A stretch of DNA of 64,000 bases, taken from positions 27,155 through 91,154 of the forward strand of contig CAZQRA010000006.1 of NCBI GenBank assembly GCA_964595575.1, given 5' to 3'. The notes under the pieces were generated by a model. The model searched no databases. It was not told the origin of the DNA and saw only the letters and a program-made list of their open reading frames with translations. A program made the position numbers and the translations under genes. This document shows positions 1-8,048 of this stretch, in pieces. How positions within the stretch are numbered: position 1 is the stretch's first letter; every line of letters starts with the position of its first letter. This DNA comes from PALSA-612 sp964595575. Lineage in GTDB: Bacteria; Actinomycetota; Thermoleophilia; Gaiellales; Gaiellaceae.

Positions 1-203
1 ACGGGCCGCGCTTCGGCCCCCGGACGATCGACCTCGACCTCCTCCTCTACGGAGACCTGGAGGTGGACGAGCCGGGGCTGACCCTGCCCCACCCCCGACT
101 CCACGAGCGCCGGTTCGTGCTGGAGCCGCTGGCCGAGCTTGCCCCCGACCTGGTCGTCCCCGGTAAGGGGTCGCTGCCCGACCTCCTGGCGGCGCTAGAC
201 TGA
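1..203 (+). CDS. folK: HPPK (6-hydroxymethyl-7,8-dihydropterin pyrophosphokinase), C-terminal part
   Basis: Only the last 66 codons are inside the window; the reading frame begins at base 3 and ends at TGA 201-203. The enzyme transfers pyrophosphate from ATP to 6-hydroxymethyl-7,8-dihydropterin in cytoplasmic folate synthesis. The HPPK signature R-TIDLDLLLYGD is visible, with the acidic residues that bind magnesium, followed by the usual PHPRLHERRFVLEPLAELAPDLVVPG tail, split here only by family drift. Folate genes normally precede it, outside the window. The stop lies 5 bases before the next gene, so the two are probably cotranscribed. Assignment is firm although the N-terminus is not seen. 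Confidence 0.93.
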   Translation, partial: GPRFGPRTIDLDLLLYGDLEVDEPGLTLPHPRLHERRFVLEPLAELAPDLVVPGKGSLPDLLAALD

Positions 204-208
204 CTTCC

Positions 209-574
209 ATGTCCCACCTCGACGAGCTCGACGAGTACGAGGCGGAGCTCGAGCTCGCGCTCAAGAAGGAGTACGCCGCCGTCTTTCCCCTCTTTCGCTA
301 CTGCGTCCTCACCCAGGACGCCACCTACCTCTGCAACAAGCTCGACTTGAGCTACGTCCCCCAGCCGAGCTATCCCTTCTTCCACGTGAAGATGGAGGAC
401 GTGTGGGTGTGGGATAAGAATCGCCCCACCCGCATGATTCCCCGGGCAGAGGTGTACACGTCCGGTGACGTCACCGTGGAGGAGCTGCGCGGCGAGGGGG
501 ACGAGCCTGCCCTCACGCCCGAGGCGCTGGCCGAGCGGATCGGCGAGCGCCTGCCGCGCGACGACGACCTCTAG
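209..574 (+). CDS. DUF2469-like small protein
   Basis: 121-residue cytoplasmic protein with no signal peptide or membrane segment. The N-terminus is strongly acidic and helical (LDELDEYEAELELAL), then YAAVFPLFRYCVLTQDATYL, then a core with VKMEDVWVWDKNRPTR and ending GDVTVEEL. This order (acidic helix, L-F-Y-V segment, D-WVWD-x-R-x-R, V-x-VEEL) matches what I remember of the actinobacterial DUF2469 family, whose function is unknown. The start follows folK by five bases; no good Shine-Dalgarno is visible, which fits translational coupling. The 3' end overlaps the convergent neighbour by four bases (CTAG). Confidence 0.7.
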   Translation: MSHLDELDEYEAELELALKKEYAAVFPLFRYCVLTQDATYLCNKLDLSYVPQPSYPFFHVKMEDVWVWDKNRPTRMIPRAEVYTSGDVTVEELRGEGDEPALTPEALAERIGERLPRDDDL

Positions 575-927
575 GCGAGCTCCCGCGCGCTCGCCAAGAA
601 GAGCTGCATCTGGGCGGGGATGCGCCCGCCGAGGGTCGCCCCCACGATCCCGAAGCCGTCAACGATGAGCTGGGCCCGGCCGGCGAGCCGCTCGAGCTCG
701 TCGCCGGCGCGGGCCGAGGCCAGCGCCTCGCGCTCTCCCCGGAGGAGGAAGAACCCGCCCAGATCGCCCCCGTGCGGCTCCAGCAGCACCGCCTCCCAGC
801 TCTCGATGGTGCCCTCCTTCTGCCAGCGCGTCCACAGCTCGACCGCCTCGTCGAACACCTGCGCCGCCTTCTCCTCGCGCCCGCGCACAGGCCGGCTCCA
901 GCCGATGAAGAGCCCGAAGTCCGCCAT
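571..927 (-). CDS. hypothetical protein, 118 aa
   Basis: Unrecognised cytoplasmic protein. I chose ATG 927 because GGGGGAGGGG sits just upstream on the minus strand; an in-frame upstream start at 960 would lack a ribosome site and overlap the coaX promoter region. It begins MADFGLFIGWSRPVRGRE and has alternating amphipathic strands and helices with two glycine-rich turns (GGDLGGFF and IVGATLGG). Size and pattern resemble small alpha-beta barrel proteins, but I cannot name a family. It is transcribed convergently with the DUF2469-like gene and divergently from coaX. Confidence 0.65.
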   Translation of the reverse strand: MADFGLFIGWSRPVRGREEKAAQVFDEAVELWTRWQKEGTIESWEAVLLEPHGGDLGGFFLLRGEREALASARAGDELERLAGRAQLIVDGFGIVGATLGGRIPAQMQLFLASARELA

Positions 928-945
928 GGTTCCCCCTCCCCTGTC

Positions 946-951
946 GATAAT
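946..951 (+). promoter_or_regulatory. -10-like hexamer for coaX, probable leaderless start
   Basis: GATAAT ends nine bases before the coaX ATG at 961 and there is no Shine-Dalgarno in between. The spacing would place the transcript 5' end at or next to the start codon, as in leaderless actinobacterial mRNAs. No convincing -35 was found, so this is a moderate call. Confidence 0.4.
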
Positions 952-960
952 GGTCGGCAC

Positions 961-1728
961 ATGCTACTTGCGGTTGACGTGGGCAACACCCAGACCGTCT
1001 TTGCCCTGTTCGAGGACGGGCGCCTGGTCGAGCACTGGCGCGTCGCCACCGAGGCCCACCGCACCGGCGACGAGCTGGGCGCCCTCGTCGGTCGCTTCAT
1101 CGACCTGGGCCAGGTGAGCGGCGTGTGCCTGTCCTCGACGGTGCCCGCCCTCGTGCGGGAGTACGAGGTATTCGCCAAGCGGTGGGCGCAGGCGCCGCTG
1201 CTCGTGGTCGGCCCCGGCATCCGCACCGGGATCCCCATCCGCTACGACGATCCCCGGGAGGTGGGCCCCGATCGCATCGCCAACGCCGTGGCCGCCCGGG
1301 AGCGGTACGGGGCGCCCTGCATCGTGGTCGACTTCGGCACCTCCACCAACTTCGACGTCGTCTCCCCGCAGGGGGAGTACGTGGGAGGGGTCCTCGCCCC
1401 CGGCATCGAGACCTCCATGGAGGCCCTGTTCGAGCGGGCCGCGCGCCTGGTCAAGGTGGACTTCGTGGAGCCGGCCTCGGTGATCGGCAAGACCACCGCC
1501 TCCGCCCTCCAGTCGGGCCTCGTCTACGGCTTCGCCGGGCAGGTGGACAGGATCGTGGAGGAGATCCGGCGCGAGCTGGGGGACCGAGCCCCCGTAATCG
1601 CCACCGGGGGCCTGGCCGAGCTGATCGCCCCCCGCTCGCGGACGATCGAGCGGATCGATCCCCTCCTCACCCTGGAGGGCCTGCGCCTGATCTGGGAGCG
1701 AAACAGGGAGGCTGACGCCTCGCGCTGA
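961..1728 (+). CDS. coaX: type III pantothenate kinase
   Basis: 255 residues, the usual size for CoaX. It phosphorylates pantothenate, the first step of coenzyme A synthesis, in the cytoplasm. Type III enzymes belong to the ASKHA fold and need a monovalent cation. Visible motifs are the phosphate-1 DVGNT at 6-10, GPDR at 102-105 (pantothenate site), DFGTSTNFD at 124-132, GGVLAPGI at 142-149 and ATGG at 214-217. The ATG at 961 gives the canonical N-terminus directly before DVGNT. It runs convergently towards the dihydrouridine synthase with only 16 bases between them. Confidence 0.96.
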   Translation: MLLAVDVGNTQTVFALFEDGRLVEHWRVATEAHRTGDELGALVGRFIDLGQVSGVCLSSTVPALVREYEVFAKRWAQAPLLVVGPGIRTGIPIRYDDPREVGPDRIANAVAARERYGAPCIVVDFGTSTNFDVVSPQGEYVGGVLAPGIETSMEALFERAARLVKVDFVEPASVIGKTTASALQSGLVYGFAGQVDRIVEEIRRELGDRAPVIATGGLAELIAPRSRTIERIDPLLTLEGLRLIWERNREADASR

Positions 1729-1744
1729 CCTGCGCCCGGTGCTC

Positions 1745-2803
1745 CTAGCCCCCGCCGTAGGCAGAGACGGCCAGGGGGAGGGTGGCTCCGAGGCAGGAAG
1801 GGCTTGCGGCCTCGATGCGCTCCGCTTCCTCGGCCGCGGCCGGCTCCTCGGCGAGCAGCCGCCGAACCACCTCGTCCGTGGTGGGGAAGCGCACGAGCTC
1901 CTGCACGAGCGGCTTGGGGAAGCGGAAGCGCCGCAGGTACCAACCGTAGAACTTCTTGAGGAAGCCCACCGCCCGCCGCTCGCCCAGCTCCCGGGTCGTC
2001 TCCCGCACGAACGCCACCAGCTCGGCTACCACCTCCTGGCGGGAGGGCGGCTGTGCGGTGCCGGTGGCGATCTCCCGTATAGCCCAGGGGTTGCCCCGGG
2101 CCGCCCTGCCCACCATGACCGCGGCCGCCCCCGTCTGGGCGAGCACGCGCTCTGCCTCCGCCCGGCAGGTGATGTCGCCGGAGGCGACCACGGGCACCGA
2201 CACCCGCTCCACCAGCTCGGCGGTGAGGCTGTGGTCGGCGCGGCCGGCGTACATCTGGCGGGCAGAGCGAGGGTGGAGGGTGAGGGCCGAGGCTCCGGCC
2301 TCGACCAGCCGGGGACCCAGCGCCAGGCAGGCCCGGGAGCCGTCGTCGAGGCCGCGGCGCATCTTCACCGTCACCGGGACGGTCACCGCCTTCGCCACGG
2401 ACTCTACGATCCGGCAGGCGAGATCGGGCTCCTCGAGCAGCGAGGCTCCGGCGCCGGTCTTCGTCACCTTGCCCACCGGGCAGCCCAGGTTGATGTCCAC
2501 CATGCTCGCTCCTGCGGCCTCCGCCAGGCGGGCCGCCTGGGCCATCTGGGCCGGGTCGGAGCCGAAGATCTGCACCGCCAGGGGGCTCTCGTCGGCGGCC
2601 AGGCGCAGGTAGCCCAGGCTGCGCTCGTTGCCGGCGGCCAGGCCGGCGCAGCTCACCATCTCCGAGCAGACGAGCCCGGCTCCGAACCGCCGCCCCTGGC
2701 GCCGGAAGGCCTGCACGCTGACCCCGGCCATGGGGGCGAGCACCACCCGGCCCTGGATCTCGACCGTGCCGATGCGCCAGGCGTTCCCGTCTTTTCCCTG
2801 CAC
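1745..2803 (-). CDS. dusB: tRNA-dihydrouridine synthase (DusB-type)
   Basis: FMN enzyme that reduces uridine to dihydrouridine in the tRNA D-loop, using NADPH. The 352-residue product starts at GTG 2803. VVLAPMAGV follows at about 21-29, the INLGCP motif at 104-109 carries the catalytic Cys108, the FMN-contacting VKMRRG lies at about 146-151, and GRAARGNPW comes later. The C-terminal helical domain includes KKFYGWYL. The open frame continues further upstream into greA, but that region is not Dus-like, so the GTG is preferred. A TAGCAT hexamer on the minus strand (2814-2819) ends ten bases before the GTG, suggesting a leaderless transcript. It is divergent from greA. The exact Dus subfamily is by resemblance only. 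Confidence 0.93.
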   Translation of the reverse strand: MQGKDGNAWRIGTVEIQGRVVLAPMAGVSVQAFRRQGRRFGAGLVCSEMVSCAGLAAGNERSLGYLRLAADESPLAVQIFGSDPAQMAQAARLAEAAGASMVDINLGCPVGKVTKTGAGASLLEEPDLACRIVESVAKAVTVPVTVKMRRGLDDGSRACLALGPRLVEAGASALTLHPRSARQMYAGRADHSLTAELVERVSVPVVASGDITCRAEAERVLAQTGAAAVMVGRAARGNPWAIREIATGTAQPPSRQEVVAELVAFVRETTRELGERRAVGFLKKFYGWYLRRFRFPKPLVQELVRFPTTDEVVRRLLAEEPAAAEEAERIEAASPSCLGATLPLAVSAYGGG

Positions 2804-2832
2804 GAGGCGGGAAATGCTAGCGGCAGGGGCGG

Positions 2833-2862
2833 TTGCGCGGGCCGGCCCGAGGTGGCTACAAT
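2833..2862 (+). promoter_or_regulatory. sigma-70-type promoter of greA-lysS
   Basis: TTGCGC at 2833-2838 and TACAAT at 2857-2862 are separated by 18 bases, a good housekeeping promoter. The expected transcription start is near 2869, leaving a leader of about 50 bases before the greA GTG. It lies in the 117-base region shared with the divergent Dus gene. Confidence 0.65.
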
Positions 2863-2872
2863 GCCGCCTTGC

Positions 2873-2900
2873 GGCGGCGCCTGGAGGCCGCGCCTTTTTT
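2873..2900 (+). terminator. GC hairpin plus T6 in the greA leader (possible attenuator)
   Basis: A GC-rich hairpin is followed directly by six T residues at 2895-2900. The right arm is 2889-2894. Alternative left arms at 2873-2881 give five to eight pairs, the simplest being GGCGC with GCGCC. This is the form of an intrinsic terminator, yet it lies downstream of the greA promoter and upstream of the greA ribosome site (GAGGAGA at 2906-2912). It could attenuate greA transcription or generate short leader RNAs. Confidence 0.55.
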
Positions 2901-2920
2901 ATCCCGAGGAGAGACGCACC

Positions 2921-3394
2921 GTGAAGGAAGTCATTCTCACCCGAGAGGGCTACGAGAAGCTCAAGCAGGAGATCGAGTACCTGGCGACCCACAAGCGGCG
3001 AGAGGTGGCGGAGCGTATCCGCCACGCCCGGGAGTTCGGGGACATCAACGAGAACGCCGAGTACGACGACGCCAAGAACGAGCAGGCCATGCTCGAGCAC
3101 CGGATCGCCATGCTCGAGGAGAGGCTGCGCTCGGCCCGCGTCATCGACGCCAAGGACGTGGCCAAGGACGTCGTCTCCGTGGGCTCGACCGTGCGGCTCA
3201 AGGATCTCGAGGCGGGAAAGACGGTCGAGTACCAGATCGTGGGCTCGGTCGAGGCTAACCCTTCCCGGAACAAGCTCTCCAACGAGTCCCCGGTGGGCAA
3301 GGCCATCCTCGGTCGCAAGAAGGGAGAGGTGGTCGAGGTGGTCGTGCCGCGGGGGTCGCTCAAGTTCAAGATCCTGGACATCAAGGCCGCGTAG
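2921..3394 (+). CDS. greA: transcription elongation factor GreA
   Basis: 157 residues, typical of GreA. The protein enters the RNA polymerase secondary channel and stimulates cleavage of backtracked RNA. The N-terminal antiparallel coiled coil covers about residues 8-75. Its tip has the conserved DINENAEYDDAK with acidic D41 and E44. The C-terminal FKBP-like globular domain includes VGSTVRL, NPSRNKLSNESPVGKAILG and the basic ending LKFKILDI. The start is GTG 2921, eight bases after GAGGAGA. lysS begins ten bases after the stop, so the pair forms an operon. Confidence 0.97.
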   Translation: MKEVILTREGYEKLKQEIEYLATHKRREVAERIRHAREFGDINENAEYDDAKNEQAMLEHRIAMLEERLRSARVIDAKDVAKDVVSVGSTVRLKDLEAGKTVEYQIVGSVEANPSRNKLSNESPVGKAILGRKKGEVVEVVVPRGSLKFKILDIKAA

Positions 3395-3404
3395 ACTCGC
3401 GGCC

Positions 3405-4784
3405 GTGACCGGCCTCCCCAAGCGCTTTCCCGATCGGGACGAGATCGCGGCTGTCCGAGCTGAGGCGGAGGCGCTGGCTCCGGGGACGGAGGCAAGCTCC
3501 TGTCGCCGGGTGGCAGGGCGCGTCCTCGGCCGGCGGGAGCACGGCCGCCTCGTCTTCCTCGACCTCGTCGACCGGACGGGGCGCATCCAGCTCCTCTGCG
3601 AGGAGGGACGGGTAGGCCGGGTGGCTGTCGACCTGGGGGACGTGGTGGGGGCCGTCGGGGCCCCCGCCCGCACCCGTCGCGGAGAGCCCTCCCTGGTGGC
3701 CCGGGAGCTCTACCTCCTGGCCAAGATCCGGCGGCCGCTTCCCGACGTCTACCACGGCCTGCGCGACTCCGAGACCCGCTACCGCCAGCGCTACCTCGAC
3801 CTGCTCGTGAACGAGCAAACCCGAAGGGCGTTCGAGACGAGGACGCGCATGGTCAGCGCCATCCGCCGCTACCTGGACGAGGCCGGCTTCCTGGAGGTGG
3901 AGACGCCCGTGCTCCAGCCCCGCTACGGGGGCGCCTTCGCCCAGCCCTTCGTCACCCGCTACCACGCCCTCGACCAGGACGTCTACCTCCGCATCGCCAC
4001 CGAGCTCTACCTCAAGCGGCTGATCGTGGGCGGCCTGGAGCGGGTGTACGAGATCGGCAAGGACTTCCGCAACGAGGGCCTCTCCTACAAGCACCAGCCC
4101 GAGTTCACCATGCTCGAGTGGTACGAGGCCTACGCCGACTACCGAGACACCATGGACCGGGTCGAGGAGCTGGTGGAGAGGGTGGCGCTGGAGACCCTGG
4201 GGACGACCCGCGTCTCCTTCCGGGGCCACGACATCGACCTCAAGCGGCCCTGGCGGCGCCTCAAGCTGGCCGAGGCCCTGGCCCGAGTCGGCCTATGGAC
4301 GCGCGACGCCGACGAGCTTCGCCGGCGACTCGAGGAGCGGGGGGTGGACACCTCCCGCGACCGCACGTGGGCCCAGCTCGTCGACCATGCCCTCTCCCAC
4401 GCCGTCGAGCCCGCCCTGGTCGAGCCCACCATCCTCTACGACTACCCGGTGGAGCTCTCCCCCTTCGCCCGCGCCACCGACGACGATCCCGCCACGGTGG
4501 AGCGGTTCGAGTACTTCGTGGGGGGTATGGAGCTCGGCAACGCCTTCACCGAGATCAACGCCCCCGACGAGCAGGCCGAGCGCTTCCGCATGCAGCAGGA
4601 AGAGCGGGAGGCGGGGGACGTCACCGCCGAGGCGGGCGATCCCGACTACGTGGAGGCCCTCGCCTACGGCATGCCGCCCACGGGAGGCCTCGGCCTCGGC
4701 ATCGACCGCCTGGCCATGGTCTTGACCGGCCGGGAGACGATCCGGGACGTGATCCTCTTCCCCATGCTGCGGGAGCGCTCGTGA
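3405..4784 (+). CDS. lysS: class II lysyl-tRNA synthetase
   Basis: 459 residues. The enzyme charges tRNA-Lys. An N-terminal OB-fold (about 35-110) precedes the class II catalytic core. Motif 1 includes FLEVETPVL near 162-170, motif 2 is FRNEG...HQPEFTMLEWYEAYADY with FRNE at 221-224, and motif 3 is GGLGLGIDRLAM with the arginine at about 435. The protein is some 30-50 residues shorter than many bacterial LysRS; the OB domain lacks the usual insert between its strands, and the N-terminal helix is short. The start is GTG 3405 next to the greA stop. The TGA overlaps the GTG of the next gene, coupling a glycosyltransferase to this housekeeping operon. Confidence 0.96.
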   Translation: MTGLPKRFPDRDEIAAVRAEAEALAPGTEASSCRRVAGRVLGRREHGRLVFLDLVDRTGRIQLLCEEGRVGRVAVDLGDVVGAVGAPARTRRGEPSLVARELYLLAKIRRPLPDVYHGLRDSETRYRQRYLDLLVNEQTRRAFETRTRMVSAIRRYLDEAGFLEVETPVLQPRYGGAFAQPFVTRYHALDQDVYLRIATELYLKRLIVGGLERVYEIGKDFRNEGLSYKHQPEFTMLEWYEAYADYRDTMDRVEELVERVALETLGTTRVSFRGHDIDLKRPWRRLKLAEALARVGLWTRDADELRRRLEERGVDTSRDRTWAQLVDHALSHAVEPALVEPTILYDYPVELSPFARATDDDPATVERFEYFVGGMELGNAFTEINAPDEQAERFRMQQEEREAGDVTAEAGDPDYVEALAYGMPPTGGLGLGIDRLAMVLTGRETIRDVILFPMLRERS

Positions 4785-6265
4785 GCGCGGGGTCTCGCTC
4801 CACTGGGGACGGAAGCTCTCTGTCGAGGCCGTATCCTGCATGCGCCCCTCTCCGCGCAGGCTCGGAACGCGAGGAGGCCTGTCACGCTGGGGCGGGGGGA
4901 GGAGGGAAGAGCGGCGCGCGACCGTCTCCGGGAGCGGTCGCGCTCGTCCCGTGGGGTCTTCTCATCGAGGACTTTCTCGATCGAGATGGCTTGTCCCTGC
5001 AGGAGTTCGCCACCGAGTTCACGGGGAGCTGGATGTTCGGCTACGCTGCTGCCCTGCGCCGCCTGGGCGTGCGGACGGTCATCATCTGCGTCTCGGGCCG
5101 CGTGCGAGGGAGGATCAGCCTTCTGCATCGGCCGAGCGGGGCGTCCGTCGTCGCCCTTCCAGCGCCCGGGCCGTACCGCCTGCTTCGGCGGTGGATGGTC
5201 GATCCGTACGGTCGCACTGCCCGCCAGGCCTTCGGCCCTCGGTGGTGGGTACGTTCGCCTGCGGAACCGCTTCTTGCCGCCGTCAAGGAGCTCGCTCCCT
5301 ACGTCTCGACGCCCCTTCGGGCCATCGCGCACGAGGCTCGACGGCAGGGTTGTAGTGCGATCCTGTGCCAGGAGTACGAGTTTCCCCGTTTCGACCTCTG
5401 CGTCATCCTGGGCAAGCTCCTTGGTCTTCCCACCTTCGCGACCTTTCAGGGCGGCGACTACCAGCGATGGAGGTTAGAGCGGTGGGTACGGCCCCTCACG
5501 ATTCGTCGCAGCGCAGGATTGATAGCGGCGACAGCGAGGGAAGCTCGTCGTGTGACGACGACCTACGGTGTCCCCGCTGAGCGTGTGGCCTCCATCCCAA
5601 ATCCCGTCGACACGGGAATCTGGTATCCAGGCCATCGAGGGCTCGCTCGCGGCAGGTTAGGCATCCCTCCTTCTGCCTCAGTCGTTGCCTGGCATGGGCG
5701 CGTCGCCATCTGGAAGAAGGGCCTCGACGTACTCCTGCGGTCGTGGCAGCTGCTCTCGGAACGCCCTGTTCGCGAGGGGCGGCTACTCCTCGTCGGGGGA
5801 GGGCGGGATGCCGCCGAGCTGGCGCGACGCATCCGCGGGCTGGGCCAAGCGAACGTCGTGTGGTGCGATCGCTTGCTGGCCGATCCGGGGAAGATCCGCG
5901 ATCGCCTTGCTGCAGCCGATCTCTACGCCTTTCCGTCGCGCCACGAGGGCTTTCCGGTGGCCTTGGAAGAGGCGCTCGCCTGCGGGCTTCCGGTAGTTGC
6001 CTCGGACGCCGGCGGAGTGGAGGAGATCTCGGGTCCCGCATCCAGGCGGCCGGGGGTCATCGTCCCTCGCGACGATCCTGTAGCCCTGGCCGACGCGATT
6101 GCCCGCCTGCTCGACGATCCCGCATCGCTGCGCCGCCTCGCGACGCTAGCACGGCGGCGGGCCGAGGAGGTTTTCTCGCTCGACGCTGTCGGGGAGAGGC
6201 TCGTCACGTTCCTGTTCCGTGGGTTGGACGTCGGAAGCCCGGGTCCAGGCCGTATCGCGAGATGA
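4781..6265 (+). CDS. GT4-family glycosyltransferase
   Basis: 494 residues. It transfers a sugar from a nucleotide sugar to a growing polysaccharide or lipid acceptor at the inner membrane face; donor and acceptor cannot be told. The GT-B fold is evident: an N-terminal domain starting VALVPWGLLIEDF near residue 55, FQGGDYQRW, then AWHGRVAIWKKGLDVLL and the nucleotide-sugar motif HEGFPVALEEALACG, with E389 and E396/E397. The only in-frame start is GTG 4781 overlapping the lysS stop, which leaves about 50 low-complexity Ser/Gly/Ala/Arg residues before the domain. This may be a real linker or a start I cannot see. It overlaps the next GT by ATGA. Confidence 0.88.
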   Translation: MSAGSRSTGDGSSLSRPYPACAPLRAGSEREEACHAGAGGGGKSGARPSPGAVALVPWGLLIEDFLDRDGLSLQEFATEFTGSWMFGYAAALRRLGVRTVIICVSGRVRGRISLLHRPSGASVVALPAPGPYRLLRRWMVDPYGRTARQAFGPRWWVRSPAEPLLAAVKELAPYVSTPLRAIAHEARRQGCSAILCQEYEFPRFDLCVILGKLLGLPTFATFQGGDYQRWRLERWVRPLTIRRSAGLIAATAREARRVTTTYGVPAERVASIPNPVDTGIWYPGHRGLARGRLGIPPSASVVAWHGRVAIWKKGLDVLLRSWQLLSERPVREGRLLLVGGGRDAAELARRIRGLGQANVVWCDRLLADPGKIRDRLAAADLYAFPSRHEGFPVALEEALACGLPVVASDAGGVEEISGPASRRPGVIVPRDDPVALADAIARLLDDPASLRRLATLARRRAEEVFSLDAVGERLVTFLFRGLDVGSPGPGRIAR

Positions 6266-7212
6266 GCCGGGTCTCCGTGGTGATCACCTGCCACAACTAC
6301 GGCCGGTTTTTGGGGGCGGCCATCGAGAGTGCTCGTGGCCAGACCGGCGTCGACGTGGAAGTGATCGTGGTGGACGACGGCTCTAGCGACAACACCGCGG
6401 CAGTGGCAGCGCGGTACCTGGACGTACGCTACGTTCACCAGTCCCGCCAGGGGGTGGCCGAGGCCTGCAACCGCGGTCTCGCCCTGGCGTCGGGCGAGCT
6501 CGTCGTTTTCCTCGATGCCGATGACGAGCTGACCCCGCGGGCCCTGGAGACGTCGGTCGCGATCCTGCGCGCGCGGCCCGAGTGCGCCTTCGTCTACGGG
6601 CATGTGCAGTTCATCGACAAGGAGGGAGCGCCCCTCGCGGAGGGCACGCGTCGAGCGAGGAGGTTCCAGACATGCATCGAGGAGGATCCCTACCGCTACA
6701 TGCTTCGCCTCAACACTCCCCTTCGAAGCACTGGGGCAATTCTCTACCGGGCCGAGGTGGTGAGGAGCGTCGGGGGCTTTGCCCGGGAGGCGGGTGGTGC
6801 CCACGATCTCGATCTCAACTTCCGCATCGCTCGCGCGTACCCGATCTGCTGCAACGACAGGGTCGTGTTGCGCGTCCGCCGCCACGGTGGAAACATGAGT
6901 TTGCGGTTCGGACAGATGTTGCGCGACGCCGTCGTGGCGCAGCGACGCCAACGACCGTACGTGGATCGTGACCAGGCCTACCTGCATGACTACCGAGCGG
7001 GGCTGAGGATCGCTCGCTCGTACTGGGGCCGCCATCTTGCCGACCAGATCCTCAGGGAGCTGCGGGAAGGACACGTCCGCTCTGCCCTCCTGGATCTGGG
7101 GACGCTGGGTCGGCATGCTCCCCAGACGGCTCCTTCCCTCCTTGTCGCAGCGCTGAAGAGAGCGATGGCTCCTCGGGCGAGGATGAGGTGGGCCCCCCAT
7201 GGGCCTCAGTAG
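6262..7212 (+). CDS. family 2 glycosyltransferase
   Basis: 316-residue GT-A enzyme. The canonical start SVVITCHNYGRFL is followed by VVDDGSSD at 36-43, the metal-binding DADD at 85-88 and a late HDLDLNFRIARAYPI segment corresponding to the ED-region. The C-terminal about 80 residues are basic and may lie on the membrane. The start ATG overlaps the stop of the upstream GT4, so the two are translated together as the tail of the greA-lysS unit. The 3' end overlaps the convergent minus-strand gene by seven bases. Donor unknown. Confidence 0.9.
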   Translation: MSRVSVVITCHNYGRFLGAAIESARGQTGVDVEVIVVDDGSSDNTAAVAARYLDVRYVHQSRQGVAEACNRGLALASGELVVFLDADDELTPRALETSVAILRARPECAFVYGHVQFIDKEGAPLAEGTRRARRFQTCIEEDPYRYMLRLNTPLRSTGAILYRAEVVRSVGGFAREAGGAHDLDLNFRIARAYPICCNDRVVLRVRRHGGNMSLRFGQMLRDAVVAQRRQRPYVDRDQAYLHDYRAGLRIARSYWGRHLADQILRELREGHVRSALLDLGTLGRHAPQTAPSLLVAALKRAMAPRARMRWAPHGPQ

Positions 7213-8048
7213 ACCGAGGGGAGTCCCAGTGCCTCGATCCGCTCTCTGCCGGTGAGCTCGAAGAAGGCGTGGAAGATCTCGAGCGCCTGCTCACGGCTGC
7301 AGAGGCCCCGCCGGACGTAGGGCCACCGGTCGACTTCCTCTTCCCGCACCACGACCTCGCTGCGTTCGACCACCTTGGGGAGCGACGACGCGGAAGGCCA
7401 GGACGTGAGCTCCCGGGTGATCGCCCTTGGGGACGGGACGAGGACGGTGACGCGTCGGTACCCAAGGTGGCTGAGCACAGCAAGGCGATGTTGGCCGTTG
7501 TAGCGCACTGCGCGGAACTCCCCGCTGCGCTTCACCAGCAACGTTACCTCGGGGAAGCCTCCGCGTGCCAGCGGTCGGTACCCCGCGCTTCTCATCGAGC
7601 GGTAGAGGCGAAGAGTCGCGTCCCACTCCTTCTCCAGAGGGCGCCGATCTCCGGGTCGGTACCAGGGGTTACGGTCGGGCCCATAGAGGCTGGCGGTGTC
7701 GACTCGCGATACTGCGTCAAAGTAGTGCCCCCAAGGACCACCCCCGACATGGTCGCCCCAGGGGTAGGTACCGAGATAGAATTTGAAATCATTTCGATAT
7801 CGCCGTTCTGGATCGTGCAGGAAGAGGATGTCGTTCAGGTAACGAACGTTCCTGACGAAAGGATGAGTAAAAAAACGGTAGAAAATCGTCTGCTCAAGAG
7901 AGATGTCTCGATCTTTCTCGTATTCGGCTACTATCGAGCGTATGTAATTCCAGCCATCCCGTGCGAATGAGAAGGAGAATTCGTTCGTGACTACTGCTAG
8001 AGGGATCCGTCTCACTCGGCCCCGCAGAAGCTGACCGAAGACCTTCAC
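7206..8048 (-). CDS. hypothetical protein with ParB-like core
   Basis: 280 residues, no signal peptide or membrane segment. The N-terminal half is rich in aromatic residues (FSFSFARDGWNYIRSIV, FYRFFTHPFVRNVRYLNDILFLHD, YPWGDHVGGGPWGHYFD). The C-terminal half has FRAVRYNGQHRLAVLSHLGYRRVTVLVP, written here across its natural break after GQHRL; the GQHRL-A-L--LG pattern resembles ParB/sulfiredoxin-like folds. Activity is unknown. GTG 8048 overlaps the stop of the upstream methyltransferase gene, so it is the last gene of the long minus-strand polysaccharide unit. Its 5' third is noticeably more AT-rich than the rest of the window. Confidence 0.7.
   Translation of the reverse strand: MKVFGQLLRGRVRRIPLAVVTNEFSFSFARDGWNYIRSIVAEYEKDRDISLEQTIFYRFFTHPFVRNVRYLNDILFLHDPERRYRNDFKFYLGTYPWGDHVGGGPWGHYFDAVSRVDTASLYGPDRNPWYRPGDRRPLEKEWDATLRLYRSMRSAGYRPLARGGFPEVTLLVKRSGEFRAVRYNGQHRLAVLSHLGYRRVTVLVPSPRAITRELTSWPSASSLPKVVERSEVVVREEEVDRWPYVRRGLCSREQALEIFHAFFELTGRERIEALGLPSVY

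Noticed and set aside
1745..3673. Very long minus-strand frame reaching into greA and lysS as an extended Dus protein
   Set aside because: Only the part below 2803 resembles Dus; the rest is antisense to greA and lysS.
5743..6261. N-terminal extension of the GT2 at 6262 in the same frame
   Set aside because: It overlaps the coding sequence of the upstream GT4 and has an Arg-rich, non-protein-like composition; ATG 6262 gives the normal GT2 start.
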